A DNA stretch of 64,000 bases, from assembly GCA_014155875.1 (NCBI GenBank), contig JACEFZ010015002.1:522001-586000 (forward strand), written 5' to 3'. The stretch is from Cepaea nemoralis (taxonomy: Eukaryota; Mollusca; Gastropoda; Stylommatophora; Helicidae). Positions within the stretch are counted from its first letter, which is position 1, and each line of letters starts with the position of its first letter. The notes beneath the pieces are model-generated. The model was not told where the DNA came from. It saw only the letters and a program-made list of their open reading frames with translations, and made no database searches. Below are positions 43,012 through 52,484 of the stretch, piece after piece. Position numbers and translations under genes: made by a program.

Positions 43012-43260
43012 AGCGGCTGGCCCAGTGGCTAGGATACCGTGTTCTCCTTCGGGAGACTCGGGTTCGAATTCTCAGTAAGTTGTGGATGTTTTTTCTGTCG
43101 GAGGCAAAAATAACACCCTAACCTGGACAGTTCGCGGCGACTGCACTAGCTGGGTGTCTTAATTTTGCCGGCTAAAGAACCCCCCCCCCCCCCCCCTCCT
43201 CCTACCCACCCCCATTGTCTACCCAGCAGGGCACTACAGGCAGTAAATTACAAGTTTTAG
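43012..43260 (+). mobile_element. SINE-1, tRNA-derived
   Basis: Head GAGCGGCTGGCCCAGTGGCT (A-box) and ACTCGGGTTCGAATTCTC (B-box); body TTTTTCTGTCGGAGGCAAAA, ACCCTAACCTGGACAGTTCG, CGGCGACTGCACTAGC, end GGCACTACAGGCAGTAAATT. A C-run of 17 lies at 43181-43197. Other copies: 27240-27655, 50395-50616, 54187-54396. Confidence 0.85.
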
Positions 43261-43539
43261 TTTTCTTTTTTCTTGTAAAGAGTGACTAAGTATAAGGAAG
43301 TAACAGAATAATTACGAAAACACCCTCAACGCATAAAATATACCCTGAAGATACCGTGAAAGAAGTTAAATCACAAAGAGAAGTGGTTACTTTTTTCAGA
43401 GGATGGCAACCACATTCTATGAACAAGTCACGAGAAGGCGAAGACTGGAGTAAGTCGTGACAACGAGACAGCTGGCGAGGGGGACTAGCAGTCGGAAACC
43501 GAGAGAGGAGTTTCTGGGCAGTTTGACATCGCGGCATGA
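43261..43539. other. Unassigned sequence
   Basis: No gene or repeat relationship recognised. Confidence 0.35.
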
Positions 43540-43735
43540 AGAAACAGGGAATATCACACAAAATGCCACTCACCGTTCAATGTGAAAAGTGGAATAGACA
43601 GTAGTCTTGACAAACCAACAGCCAGCACAGGTATACTATGCATAATGCCGCTGCCAGAATGTCCACACAAAAGTCCGCATCGAAAAATACAGTTCATTGT
43701 CGATGACCACTAGAAAAGTAGCAGCCATGCTGGGA
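43540..43735 (+). mobile_element. GGTTCC MITE, internal fragment
   Basis: AATATCACACAAAATGCCAC, GTATACTATGCATAATGCCG, CAGTTCATTGTCGATGACCA match the middle of the family. Both terminal GGTTCC ends are missing. Confidence 0.65.
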
Positions 43736-43894
43736 TAACTGGCAAAGAATATGGGACATTAAAGTTAGAAAGTAATGTACCGTTTCACATACTTCAGGAC
43801 CCCATAAGGTTTACGGTGCTAGACACATATTTGTTTAGATCAATCGGCATTCTGTGGGTCATGTGACCAGTAACACATCGGCCGCTTTCATTTC

Positions 43895-44060
43895 CCAAGC
43901 CATTATTTGGTACCAAAGTTTCAACCGGGTCGACCTTCAAGCACAAAAAGAAAATGGAAAAGAAAATCCGAATCCGCCCCGATGCGAATGGAACCCGCGA
44001 CCACCACAGCTTGTATGCGATTGCCTGGCCACTACGGTACCGCCACTCCTGTGGCTAACT
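43895..44060 (-). mobile_element. SINE-5, tRNA-derived
   Basis: Minus strand: GTACCGTAGTGGCCAGGC (A-box) and GTCGCGGGTTCCATTCG (B-box) in tRNA spacing, with a body of GGGCGGATTCGGATTTTC and GTCGACCCGGTTGAAAC. Single copy in the window. Confidence 0.6.
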
Positions 44061-44077
44061 CTGATTTTTTAAATTTT

Positions 44078-44290
44078 TTTTTTTTGCATATCCTTTTTAC
44101 AGGACATCACAGTCAACAACATCATTTCTGCCGCTGTGATCTCTTGGTAAGTTTACGTTAAGTAGTTTGGCATTGCTTTCTGAACTGCTTTCTGAAAAAT
44201 GCAAAACCAACGCAACGCGGTCAGCAGCCAAATCAGCGCAGTTGTGTTTCGATCGCTGGTATAGGGATTACGAACTACGTCCACGGAGAC
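44078..44290 (-). mobile_element. SINE-3 copy
   Basis: Starts on the plus strand with CATATCCTTTTTACAGGACA, the inverted family end, then TTACGTTAAGTAGTTTGGCA and TTGCTTTCTGAAC, and GTTGTGTTTCGATCGCTGG near the head. Confidence 0.75.
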
Positions 44291-44329
44291 GGCAACTCTG
44301 AAACGATCTGCCATATATCCTAATAGTTT

Positions 44330-44672
44330 CCTATAATGAATGTTGCGAATTCCATGGACTCCTAGAGTACCTAACGACGATTGCCTGAAAGGAGCTAATG
44401 AAACTAGAACACTATATACAACAATACGATAAAGGCAAACAACTTTCTTTTGTCATATGATTAGGAGAGACGCATTGGAGAACTTCGTGACAACTGGAAA
44501 TATCGAGGGGAAGAGAGGTAGAGGCAGATCAAGAGAAATAATGATGGATGGATTGACACGGTGACATGGAGGAATATCATCAGCAGAGTTGATCCAGAAC
44601 ACCAAAGACTGAGATCTGTGGAGAGACATGAAAGCCTACTCCAGCACGCATGGCACTTGATGATGATGAGTC
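44330..44672 (+). mobile_element. RTE-e 3' end, decayed
   Basis: AATGTTGCGAATTCCATGGA, AATGAAACTAGAACACTATA, GAGAACTTCGTGACAACTGG, GGAGGAATATCATCAGCAGA, GGCATGGCACTTGATGATGA. Encodes remnants of ARNFFGH-like and VTTGKI-like motifs. No open frame. Confidence 0.8.
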
Positions 44673-44821
44673 CACAATATTTTCTAGTTTTCGTCTCGCC
44701 ATAATGTGAACAAAACAATGAAGACTGCCTCTTTCTGGTGTTTGTGATAAATGGTCATTGCGTCTTAGCCTCCCTCAAAAGGTTCAGATTGTTCATTGTG
44801 GAATTTTCAGCATTCTTCTAT
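44673..44821. other. Unassigned sequence
   Basis: Short ORFs of 63-85 codons; nothing recognised. Confidence 0.35.
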
Positions 44822-44908
44822 AAAACCCCTGCGTACCCAATTTGTGACCCTTTAAAAATAAAGTTCGTTTGTACGTTCGTTCGATCATTCGTTTGTTCGT
44901 TCGTCTCC
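44822..44908 (+). mobile_element. SINE-7 tail, 5'-truncated
   Basis: CCCCTGCGTACCCAATTTGT, GACCCTTTAAAAATAAAGTT, followed by a degenerate (GTTC)n tail. Confidence 0.7.
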
Positions 44909-45440
44909 AAAACTTCCGGGAAGTTTTAATATATATGTGAAAAGAATATCTATTCGTTGTTACAGTGTTGAATCTACATTAACATTTTTTTTACAATCTA
45001 TGATGTCATATTATTCAGACACTATATGTAAGAACGTTGTCATAGCACAACTGTAACAGAACAATTATTTCAAGAGCACTTCAAGACCAAGATATTAATG
45101 TGGATGAAAACACGCACGGTAATTTAGCAATTTACGAAAGGTTACCTGACAATGCTATACATTATGAAACGTGTACATTTGCTGCGTTCGTTGTTCTTGT
45201 TTGTCTCGTGAATTTACTAGCGTGGGAGTTTAATGAATTAACTGGAAGACGGCATAATTCTCTTTGAATGCAAATGTTATGCACGCATATTAAAAATTCA
45301 TTGGATGGAAAAAGAAACAAAAAACATATTCAACAAAAGCTTAGATTTGAAGAAGTCTTATTTCATTAACTATATCTACACCCACCCATCTTTGTTTATA
45401 TTGCTGACTAATTGAGTGGATACTTCCGTCTCTTAGAGAG
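44909..45440. other. Unassigned AT-rich sequence
   Basis: No ORF with recognisable content and no repeat match noticed. Confidence 0.45.
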
Positions 45441-45483
45441 GTTTTATCAAGGGGGATCCGGCTCTTATTTGCTAGTTAGATAA

Positions 45484-47064
45484 CATAGGAAACCTCACTT
45501 TTGTGCCTAAACGCCAGGGACAGCTAGAACCAAATTTCATACCTGCAGAAGTCAAAGCAGTTATACAGAAAAGTAATAAAAACAAATCACCAGGTCCAAA
45601 TGGAATAACCACAGAAGCTATTCAGGCCTGTGGGGAAACAGGAGTTAAATGGCTAACAAGACTTTTTAATATAGCATGGGAAGAAAGAAAAGTCCCAGAT
45701 GATTGGCAACAGGCAATAATATTACCAATATGGAAAAAGAAAGGCAATATGAGAGAGTGCGAAACATACAGAGGTATATCACTCCTGAGCCATATAGGGA
45801 AAATGTATGCAAAACTTTTGGAACAAAGAGCTAGACCAATAGTTGAACAACAGTTAAGCAAAGCACAATTCGGTTTTCGGAAAGGTAAAAGTTGCACTGA
45901 TGCATTATTTACACTTAGACAAATTTGTGAAAAAACTATTGAATATAGTGACCAGCAGAATATTGTGTTTGCAGATCAGGAAAAGGCTTTTGATAGAGTA
46001 GACAGATACAAATTATGGACCATCCTTGAAGACTATGGGATAGAAGGGCAACTGCTAGAAAACATCATAGTCATGTACCACTCGAGCCAAAATGCAGTAA
46101 GAACACAAGAAGGTATATCAGATATGTTCACAGTCAGTACAGGAGTGAGGCAGGGATGTGTGCTCTCTCCCCTGCTATTCAATATCTACATGGACAGAAT
46201 CTCCAAAGAAGCAAGTCTCGACAGACCAGATTCAGAAAATTTAGAACTCTTTACTCCAGATGAAACAACTGACCCACAGGGAATAAATGAACTTCTATTT
46301 GCAGATGATCAGTGCCTGTTTTACAGCGATGAGGGCAGACTACAAAATCATATTACTAATCTGAGTTCAACCTGCAGCAGATACAATATGAGTATAAACA
46401 CAGCCAAAACCGAAGTAATGCAAGTTAGCAGATCGCCAGGCCCACTAAGTATACAGATAAATAACACAACTCTGAAACAAGTTAAAGAATTCAAATACCT
46501 TGGAAGTATGATCACAGAAGATGGCAGATTAGACAGAGAAATTGAAATCAGATGTCAAAAAGCTAGTGCACTTACATATCAACTGTCACCCTTACTGAAA
46601 CATCCAAACATACCCATGTCCGCAAAACGACAGATAATAAACAGCATATTCACACCAACCCTATGCTACCAATCTCAAACCTGGACTTTATCCAAATTAC
46701 ACCTTCGCAAAATCAACACCTGCGAAATGAGATGCCTGAGGAGAGCTGCCAACTTAACAATCCGAGACCGAGTAAGAAATGTTACTATCAGACAGACTGT
46801 GGGATCAACACCTTGTGCCACATTTATTGAAAGACAGAAGATCAAGTGGTTTGGCCATGTTGTTAGAATGCAACATCAGCAACTACCATCACTGGCCTTA
46901 CATCAAAGATCATCTGCGACGAGACGACGAGGACGTCCAAGAAGAAAATGGATTGACGACATCAGAGACATTGTACAACCACACGGAATGACACTATCCA
47001 GTGCCGTCCACCGGGCGCTAGAACAAATTATTCCTCCCCACGACGCTTGACGGCAGAAGTGGAA

Positions 47065-47121
<57 letters not shown>
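45484..47121 (+). mobile_element. RTE-c, 5'-truncated LINE with (GAT)n tail
   Basis: The insert starts within the minisatellite after TTAGATA and ends in a pure (GAT)n of 19 units at 47065-47121, after which the array resumes at GATAGGTCG. Only a GATA-sized duplication can be argued because the tail merges with the target. It holds one intact partial reading frame (45503-47050). The 3' UTR before the tail is about 14 bases. The endonuclease half is absent. Confidence 0.9.
45503..47050 (+). CDS. Reverse transcriptase, C-terminal part of RTE-c polyprotein (5'-truncated)
   Basis: A 515-codon open frame that encodes a non-LTR retrotransposon reverse transcriptase, the enzyme that copies element RNA at a nicked chromosomal target. 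Motifs in order: NKSPGPNGI (27-35), YRGISLLS (89-96), AQFGFRKGKS (121-130), motif A FADQEKAFD (156-164), GVRQGCVLSPLLF (214-226), motif C LLFADDQ (264-270), EFKYLGSMITEDGR after the thumb, and the C-terminal IKWFGHVVRM and RRRGRPRRKW. All three catalytic Asp residues are present. The first codon is GTG and the frame stays open to the insertion edge, so this is a truncated protein, not a true start. Lacking the endonuclease it cannot be autonomous. The uninterrupted frame points to a young insertion. Confidence 0.9.
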   Translation: MPKRQGQLEPNFIPAEVKAVIQKSNKNKSPGPNGITTEAIQACGETGVKWLTRLFNIAWEERKVPDDWQQAIILPIWKKKGNMRECETYRGISLLSHIGKMYAKLLEQRARPIVEQQLSKAQFGFRKGKSCTDALFTLRQICEKTIEYSDQQNIVFADQEKAFDRVDRYKLWTILEDYGIEGQLLENIIVMYHSSQNAVRTQEGISDMFTVSTGVRQGCVLSPLLFNIYMDRISKEASLDRPDSENLELFTPDETTDPQGINELLFADDQCLFYSDEGRLQNHITNLSSTCSRYNMSINTAKTEVMQVSRSPGPLSIQINNTTLKQVKEFKYLGSMITEDGRLDREIEIRCQKASALTYQLSPLLKHPNIPMSAKRQIINSIFTPTLCYQSQTWTLSKLHLRKINTCEMRCLRRAANLTIRDRVRNVTIRQTVGSTPCATFIERQKIKWFGHVVRMQHQQLPSLALHQRSSATRRRGRPRRKWIDDIRDIVQPHGMTLSSAVHRALEQIIPPHDA

Positions 47122-47269
47122 AGGTCGTTTAACAAATGAAGATCCGGTTGTTATTTGCTACTTGCATAGATCGTTTAACACATGAAGATCCGGTTGCTAT
47201 TTGCTACTTAGATAGATCGTTTAACAAATGAAGATCCGATTATTTTTTACTTAGATAAGTCGTTTAACA

Positions 47270-49304
47270 ACCAAACTTGGTTGAACATCAAGAATACAGT
47301 TCAATCTACCGCAGAAGAATGTCTCGGTGTGTCAACCACGCATAGAAAGAACAGATGGTTCAATCAAAAATGTGAAGAAGCAGTCACTAAGAAGAAGAAT
47401 GCCAGACATGTATGGTTAAATGACATCAATAACATCCAAAAGGAAGAGCATTATAGAAGTGAATGTAAAGAGGCTACAAAAATAGTCAGACAGCAGAAGC
47501 GAGAATATATGAGTAATATAATCAAAGATATGGAAACTAATCACCAGAAAAATGAATCCAGAAAGTTTTTTAAAGTACTGAAGTCAATGAAACGAGGGCA
47601 CCAACAAAACACATATGGTTTAAAAGACAAAAATGGGAATATGATAAATACCAATGAAGAAATGTGCAACACATGGAAAGAATATTTTATTGAATTACTA
47701 AATTGTGAAGCTCCAAGTAACATTTTCCCACAGGAAGAGGTTCTAACATGCGAACCACAAATTGAAGAACCTACATTTGAAGAAATCCTATATGTAATCA
47801 CACGACTTAAAAACAATAAGGCAACTGGGACTGATGGAATTGCTGCTGAATTTATAAAGGCAGGTGGCCATGCATTACATCTAAAGCTATACGAACTAAT
47901 AATAAAAATCTGGAGGACAGAAGAATTACCCCATGACTGGAAAGAGTCATTATTGATACCTATCTTTAAGAAAGGAGACAAGTTCCAATGTGGAAATTAT
48001 AGAGGAATATCACTACTGTCCACAAGCTATAAGATACTATCCGCAGTATTACTAAATAGACTAAAACCATATTCAGAAGACATATTAGGTGACTACCAGG
48101 CGGGTTTTAGACAAAACAGATCAACAATAGATCAGATATTTATCTTACGACAAATAGCCGAGAAACATTGGGAATATAAAAGAGATCTCCATAACATTTT
48201 TGTGGATTTTAAAAAGGCTTATGATAGTGTCCATAGGAATAGTCTATGGAAAGTTATGCAGGAATTTGGAATACCAAGGAAGTTAATTAACATGACCAAA
48301 CTATGCATGGAAGATACTTATAATATAGTAACATATAAAGGCAGGAAATCAGACCCCTTCCAAATAACATCTGGCTTGAAACAGGGTGATGCACTATCGC
48401 CGCTACTCTTCAATCTGGCTCTAGAGAAAGTTGTAAGGAAGGTAAAGGAGGAATGTGATATTGGAGGAACATCCAGGCTGCTTGGTTATGCAGATGATAT
48501 AGATATTATAGGGCAAAGTGAACAAAAGACATTAGAAATATTGACTCACTTAAAGGAAAAAGCCCAACAGATGGGGCTGGTTATCAACCAAGATAAGACA
48601 GAATATATGGTAATTTCAAGAGACGGAATGGCTAAAAACTCTGGCCACATACAAATAGATAATATGACCATTAAAAGAACGGAAACATACAAATACCTGG
48701 GTACAATCTTCAACTGCTCCAACATCATAAGGGAAGAAATACAAACTAGAATCAACTCTGGAAATAAGATATACTATGCACTACAACATCTACTAAAATC
48801 AAAGGCGCTATCTCGTAACACCAAAATCACAATATACAAAACACTGATCAGACCAGTTGTGCTGTATGGCTCTGAAACCTGGAGTACAACGAAAGGAGAC
48901 GAAGCCTTGTTACAAACCTTTGAGAACAAAATTTTAAGACGCATCTTTGGACCCATTAGGGATACACAAAGTGGAGAGTGGAAAAGAAGAAGTAACAAAG
49001 ACATTTATGATTTGTTTAAGTCCCCGCTAATCACTGGTATCATGAAGGCTAATAGACTACAATGGCTGGGGCATATAGAAAGAATGGAAGATAATAGGGA
49101 AACAAAACTCGCTTACACTCAGGAAATAAATGACCGTAGACCCCGAGGTAGACCAAGAAGGCGGTGGAGAGATAATATACATACAGACCTACAAGCACTT
49201 GGAATCAACGACTGGCAAGAGAAGGTCCACCAGAGAGACGAATGGAGACAGATTGTATTTGCAGCAAAGAACCTCAATGGCTCGGAATGCTGAAGAAGAA
49301 GAAG
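47270..49304 (+). mobile_element. RTE-b, 5'-truncated LINE with 13-bp TSD and (GAA)n tail
   Basis: A 2035-bp insert flanked by AAGTCGTTTAACA at 47257-47269 and 49305-49317, which lies within the 46-bp minisatellite unit. The reading frame is open from about the 5' junction to a TGA followed at once by (AGA)n. The endonuclease domain is missing. Shorter copies with their own TSDs are at 10709-11619 and 40474-40675. Confidence 0.96.
47281..49293 (+). CDS. Reverse transcriptase, C-terminal part of RTE-b polyprotein (5'-truncated)
   Basis: A 670-codon open frame. The first 130 residues are a Lys/Glu-rich linker (RKNRWFNQKCEEAVTKKK) that normally joins the APE endonuclease to the reverse transcriptase. 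The core then shows NNKATGTDGIAAEF, NYRGISLLSTSYK, QAGFRQNRSTIDQIF, motif A FVDFKKAYDSV (about 307-317), GLKQGDALSPLLFNLAL, motif C LLGYADDIDII (YADD about 403-406), VINQDKTEYM, YKYLGTIFNCS, the LQWLGHIERM segment and RRPRGRPRRRWRDNI. Catalytic Asp residues are intact. The listed first codon is TTG, so no true initiation site is retained. Probably a recent insertion that is dead only because of its 5' truncation. The assignment as reverse transcriptase is secure; the clade is less so. Confidence 0.92.
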   Translation: MNIKNTVQSTAEECLGVSTTHRKNRWFNQKCEEAVTKKKNARHVWLNDINNIQKEEHYRSECKEATKIVRQQKREYMSNIIKDMETNHQKNESRKFFKVLKSMKRGHQQNTYGLKDKNGNMINTNEEMCNTWKEYFIELLNCEAPSNIFPQEEVLTCEPQIEEPTFEEILYVITRLKNNKATGTDGIAAEFIKAGGHALHLKLYELIIKIWRTEELPHDWKESLLIPIFKKGDKFQCGNYRGISLLSTSYKILSAVLLNRLKPYSEDILGDYQAGFRQNRSTIDQIFILRQIAEKHWEYKRDLHNIFVDFKKAYDSVHRNSLWKVMQEFGIPRKLINMTKLCMEDTYNIVTYKGRKSDPFQITSGLKQGDALSPLLFNLALEKVVRKVKEECDIGGTSRLLGYADDIDIIGQSEQKTLEILTHLKEKAQQMGLVINQDKTEYMVISRDGMAKNSGHIQIDNMTIKRTETYKYLGTIFNCSNIIREEIQTRINSGNKIYYALQHLLKSKALSRNTKITIYKTLIRPVVLYGSETWSTTKGDEALLQTFENKILRRIFGPIRDTQSGEWKRRSNKDIYDLFKSPLITGIMKANRLQWLGHIERMEDNRETKLAYTQEINDRRPRGRPRRRWRDNIHTDLQALGINDWQEKVHQRDEWRQIVFAAKNLNGSEC

Positions 49305-49659
49305 AAGTCGTTTAACAGATGAAGATCCAGTTGTTATTTCTGCTTAGATAGGTGGTTTAACACATGCAGATCCAGGTGTTATTTGCTATTTAGATAGGTC
49401 GTTTAACACATGAAGATCCAGTTGTTATTTGCTACTTAGATAGGTCGTTTAACACATGAAGATCCGGTTGTTATTTGCTATTTGGATAGGTAATTAAACA
49501 CGTGAAGATCCGGTTGTTATTTGCTATATGGATAGGTCGTTAAACACGTGAAGATCCGGTTGTTATTTGCTGCATAAATATGTCGTTTAACAAACGAAGA
49601 TCCGGTTGTTATTTGCTACTTGGATAGGTCATTTAACATATGAAGATCCAGTTTTATTT

Positions 49660-50275
49660 ATGATACTGGAGATAAACCTTATGAATTATGTAATTCAATA
49701 TTTATTGCAATCCTGAAGAAATCAGGAGCCTTGGGATGTGATCAGCATCGAACAATTAGTATAATGAGCCGCATCACAAAAATTTTGTTAAGAATTATCA
49801 TGAAAAGAGTTAGGAAGAAAACAAAACCCTAAATAGGGGAAGAACAATTGGGTTCTTAGAAGGCAAGGGTATAGTAAATGCTGTGTATATGCTGAGAACA
49901 TTAATTTAACGTTCTATAGAAATAAACACAAACCTACATCTTTACTTTGTTGGCTACACACAGGCATTCAATAAAGTCAGACATGTCAATTTGATGAAGA
50001 TGCTTGTAGATCTACAAATTGATGGGAAAGACCTAAGACTTGTGACAAAACATATAAGAAAAAGTATTATGGTCGTCACTAGGAAGGAAGACATACCACA
50101 ATATAATATACGGGTAAAAGGGGTAAACAAATCAGGAAAAGGCAGAGACGTACAAATCTGGATGGCTTGGCCATGTGGCATGGTCGAGACAAGAACACGG
50201 AGCTGATCTACGACTCTAGTGACTGCGCGAGATGGCAAAACATGACCGCTTATGAAGCTTGAAGCATTTGGCACA
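49660..50275 (+). mobile_element. RTE-a copy with two internal deletions
   Basis: Starts YDTGDKPYELCNSIFIAI, matching YDTGNIPHELCNSVFIAI of full-length RTE-a. It continues with QHRTISIMSRITKILLR, stops at KTKP, and reaches LQIDGKDLRLVTKHI. It then jumps to IMVVTRKEDIPQYNIRVKG and again to DVQIWMAWPCGM, which corresponds to YLDGLALWHGRD. Both jumps keep the frame of the 49991-50206 ORF. The catalytic YADD block is deleted. Abuts the right edge of the 46-bp array. Confidence 0.85.
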
Positions 50276-50394
50276 TTGTAGGTTTTCGGGTTTGGTGTTC
50301 GCCGCTAAACAGCCAGCACTAACAGAAAGCAGATATTGCCGTCTACTGTCATACGGTAGCTCAATCATTCATATCCGACTAAGGCCTGGTTGAC

Positions 50395-50616
50395 TGACAT
50401 TTATTGCCTATATAGTACCTTGCGGCGAAGGACAGGGGGTCTTCAGCCTGAGGAATTAAGGCCGCCTGGCTCGTAGCCTAGTCGCCGCCAACTGTGCATA
50501 TTAGGGTTTTCCTGTTTTCCTTCACAGAAAAAAAAAAATCCACACATTACCGAGGATTCAAATATGTGTCTCCCGAAGGTCAGCCCAACATTCTAGCCGC
50601 TAGGCCAGTCGCTCCA
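50395..50616 (-). mobile_element. SINE-1 copy
   Basis: Minus-strand head GAGCGACTGGCCTAGCGGCT and GACACATATTTGAATCCTCG (B-box decayed); body TTTTTTTTTTCTGTGAAGG, CAGTTGGCGGCGACTAGGCT, and CCTTGCGGCGAAGGACAGGG near the end. Confidence 0.75.
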
Positions 50617-50709
50617 CTAGGACCTTACTAAAGAGCCAAAACGAATAACATAGTAAATCTATGGAAATGCAAGGATAGAGGATCTTGAAGAATTAGCAGC
50701 TTGACTGAA

Positions 50710-51150
50710 GAGTTGAGTTGAGTTTAGCTACGGACCAACATCACTGCACTCAGGACATTCTCATACGCACTCCGTCCCTTCGTTCGACGGCCAGCGAAGA
50801 GTCACGCTGCTATTCGTTCTCACTGCTATCTGATTGAAACTTCTCCTGGTCTTCTCTCTAACTTTTGAAATTCTTCCATAATCCCTGCCTATCTCCCGCA
50901 ATCTCATTCTTTCCACATACGGGTTCTCAACCTGTCTCCCCACCTTCTCCGCCTGGTCCCACAGGCGCTCGAACACCTCTCCATTGTCCATAGGTAATCT
51001 ACTACCAAGTGGTACATTCTCTGCCAGCCCATAAGCCTGTTCATTCCCCCGTATTCCCGCATGGCCAGGGGAAAAATACTCTATACAATTCTCACAATCT
51101 GTGACCTCTGAAGCGAGGTGAGCCATTCCACACGAAACATTCCTTTCTCC
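50710..51150 (-). mobile_element. LINE-L 3' end encoding an RNase H remnant
   Basis: A minus-strand open frame (50761-51126, 121 codons) contains FSPGHAGIRGNEQAYGLAEN, the C-terminal signature of the RNase H domain carried by I/R1-group LINEs (usual form W.PGH.GI.GNE.AD.LA; here the Asp is replaced by Tyr). It continues with VENPYVERMRLREIGR and KTRRSFNQIAV, shared with 55910-56184. The tail on the minus strand is AACTCAACTC. Only the end of the domain is retained. Confidence 0.82.
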
Positions 51151-51847
51151 ACCTTACTGAGCATATTCATTGAGTCCGTAATGGATACCAAAGAACGATG
51201 CCATAGAAAGATCACTGAGTGCGTCTAGAGACGGACAGCTCACAGTCAGAATCCACACAGAATGACATTTTCATCAACGTCTTGACAATTCATTGCATAA
51301 TGAATACTTGCGGTTGTGTACTTGTTTGGACATTTGTATTTACAAGCTTCTACAATGTACATTAAATATTACTCCGCAAGATTCTAAATAATACAAGTTG
51401 AATTACCAGCTGTCTTACCCGTGGCGAGAAAACAACACCTGACAGTAATACAAATTTACAAACATTGATTTTAATAACATGCAATATGACATTTTACGCA
51501 GCTATGTTGATAAAAGACTACGTAAATTATTTTACGTTCATTTTTTTTTCAAACAATGAATTTGATAAAAACTAACAGTTCAAATATCTTCTTTCACAAG
51601 TACATCTAGGAGTTTGTCTTCTGTAGAAGGTTGGCCTTTAAAACAACAGTCAGAATAAATATTTTCTTGTAAAGACGGGCAGAACTGATAAGGTTAATCA
51701 AACGTGAAGGAAATGATTTATTTCACCTGCTGTAAATATGCTCATGTCACTTGCTTTTTCATGTAAATTACTGCCGACTTGGCTACATGCAATTTCAGAT
51801 GGCGTGTGATTTTTATTTATGTGGTAGTGTAGTTCCGCTAGTTAACA
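51151..51847. other. Unassigned AT-rich sequence
   Basis: No ORF over 60 codons with recognisable content and no repeat match noticed. Confidence 0.45.
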
Positions 51848-52108
51848 GAACACCCTTGTGCGGCGTGGAGTACCCGTATAGTTCCCAGATTAGGGTTAAG
51901 TGAAGCCATGTTGTAGGTGGCGGATGAAGTTTAAGAGCAGCCGACAGATAGTTGTAGATTATGTTCTCCAACTTTGCAACGGTAGGCAGAGGATCTCTTT
52001 TTTGGAGACAAAGGCTACTTTCTCAACTAATATTGTCACTGCTAAGAAGGAAATCTATGGCAAACTATCTTCTTTACAGATGCCTAGAAAATCATGTCTC
52101 GTCAATTA
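51848..52108 (+). mobile_element. RTE-a 5' region, isolated copy
   Basis: Collinear with the minus strand of 59590-59830: GGAGTACCCGT, AGGGTTAMGTGAAGCCATG, AGCCGACAGATAGTTGTAG, CGGTAGGCAGAGGATCTC, GGCAAACTA, TCTTTACA, AAAATCATG. It contains a 69-codon ORF (51900-52109) that is the counterpart of the small upstream ORF of the full-length element. The 3' part of the element is absent here, which is unusual because LINE copies usually lose the 5' end. Confidence 0.82.
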
Positions 52109-52302
52109 ACTACAACTATGGTTATCGTGTGGATAGCGAAGCAAGACCACCCACGCTTATCGTCTTGGAACACGATTATTGCGAGTTTAGGGTAAATCAC
52201 CACTCTCACGAGAAAGAAATACGCAGGCGCTCATTAACAGTTTTATACACAAAATAAAATTATTGAAAATTTGTGGGCAACTTATACAACAATAAAATTT
52301 AA

Positions 52303-52484
52303 CTCATTCAGTGCCAAAGGACGATATATTGTAATTCTATGGCTATAATTTTGTTTGTTTTGTTTCGTGGTATCTTCCACAATTTAAATGCTCAGTGAAT
52401 GGAAATTCACATTACAATACTTGTTCATTGGATTGTGTACCATGTCTAGTCCAAATCTATTTTTTTTCTTTGGCACCGAATCAG
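52303..52484 (+). mobile_element. piggyBac-like MITE, complete, with TTAA target duplication
   Basis: A 182-bp element. Left end CTCATTCAGTGCCAAAGGAC after TTAA (52299-52302), right end inverted CTGATTCGGTGCCAAAG before TTAA (52485-52488). TTAA duplications and short inverted ends of this kind are characteristic of the piggyBac superfamily. No coding capacity. A second, eroded copy is at 28052-28365. Confidence 0.85.

Larger units (their letters stand above)
45450..49655. repeat. 46-bp minisatellite split by two LINE insertions
   Basis: Unit: GATAGGTCGTTTAACACATG, AAGATCCGGTTGTTATTTGC, TACTTA. About one unit remains left of RTE-c (45450-45483), three and a half between RTE-c and RTE-b (47118-47269) and about seven and a half to the right (49305-49655). 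Units in the right block vary at TACTTA/TATTTG/TATATG. Confidence 0.93.

Noticed and set aside
45503..45505. GTG as the true start of the RTE-c protein
   Set aside because: The frame is open to the insertion boundary and the protein lacks the endonuclease half, so this is a truncation edge, not an initiation codon.
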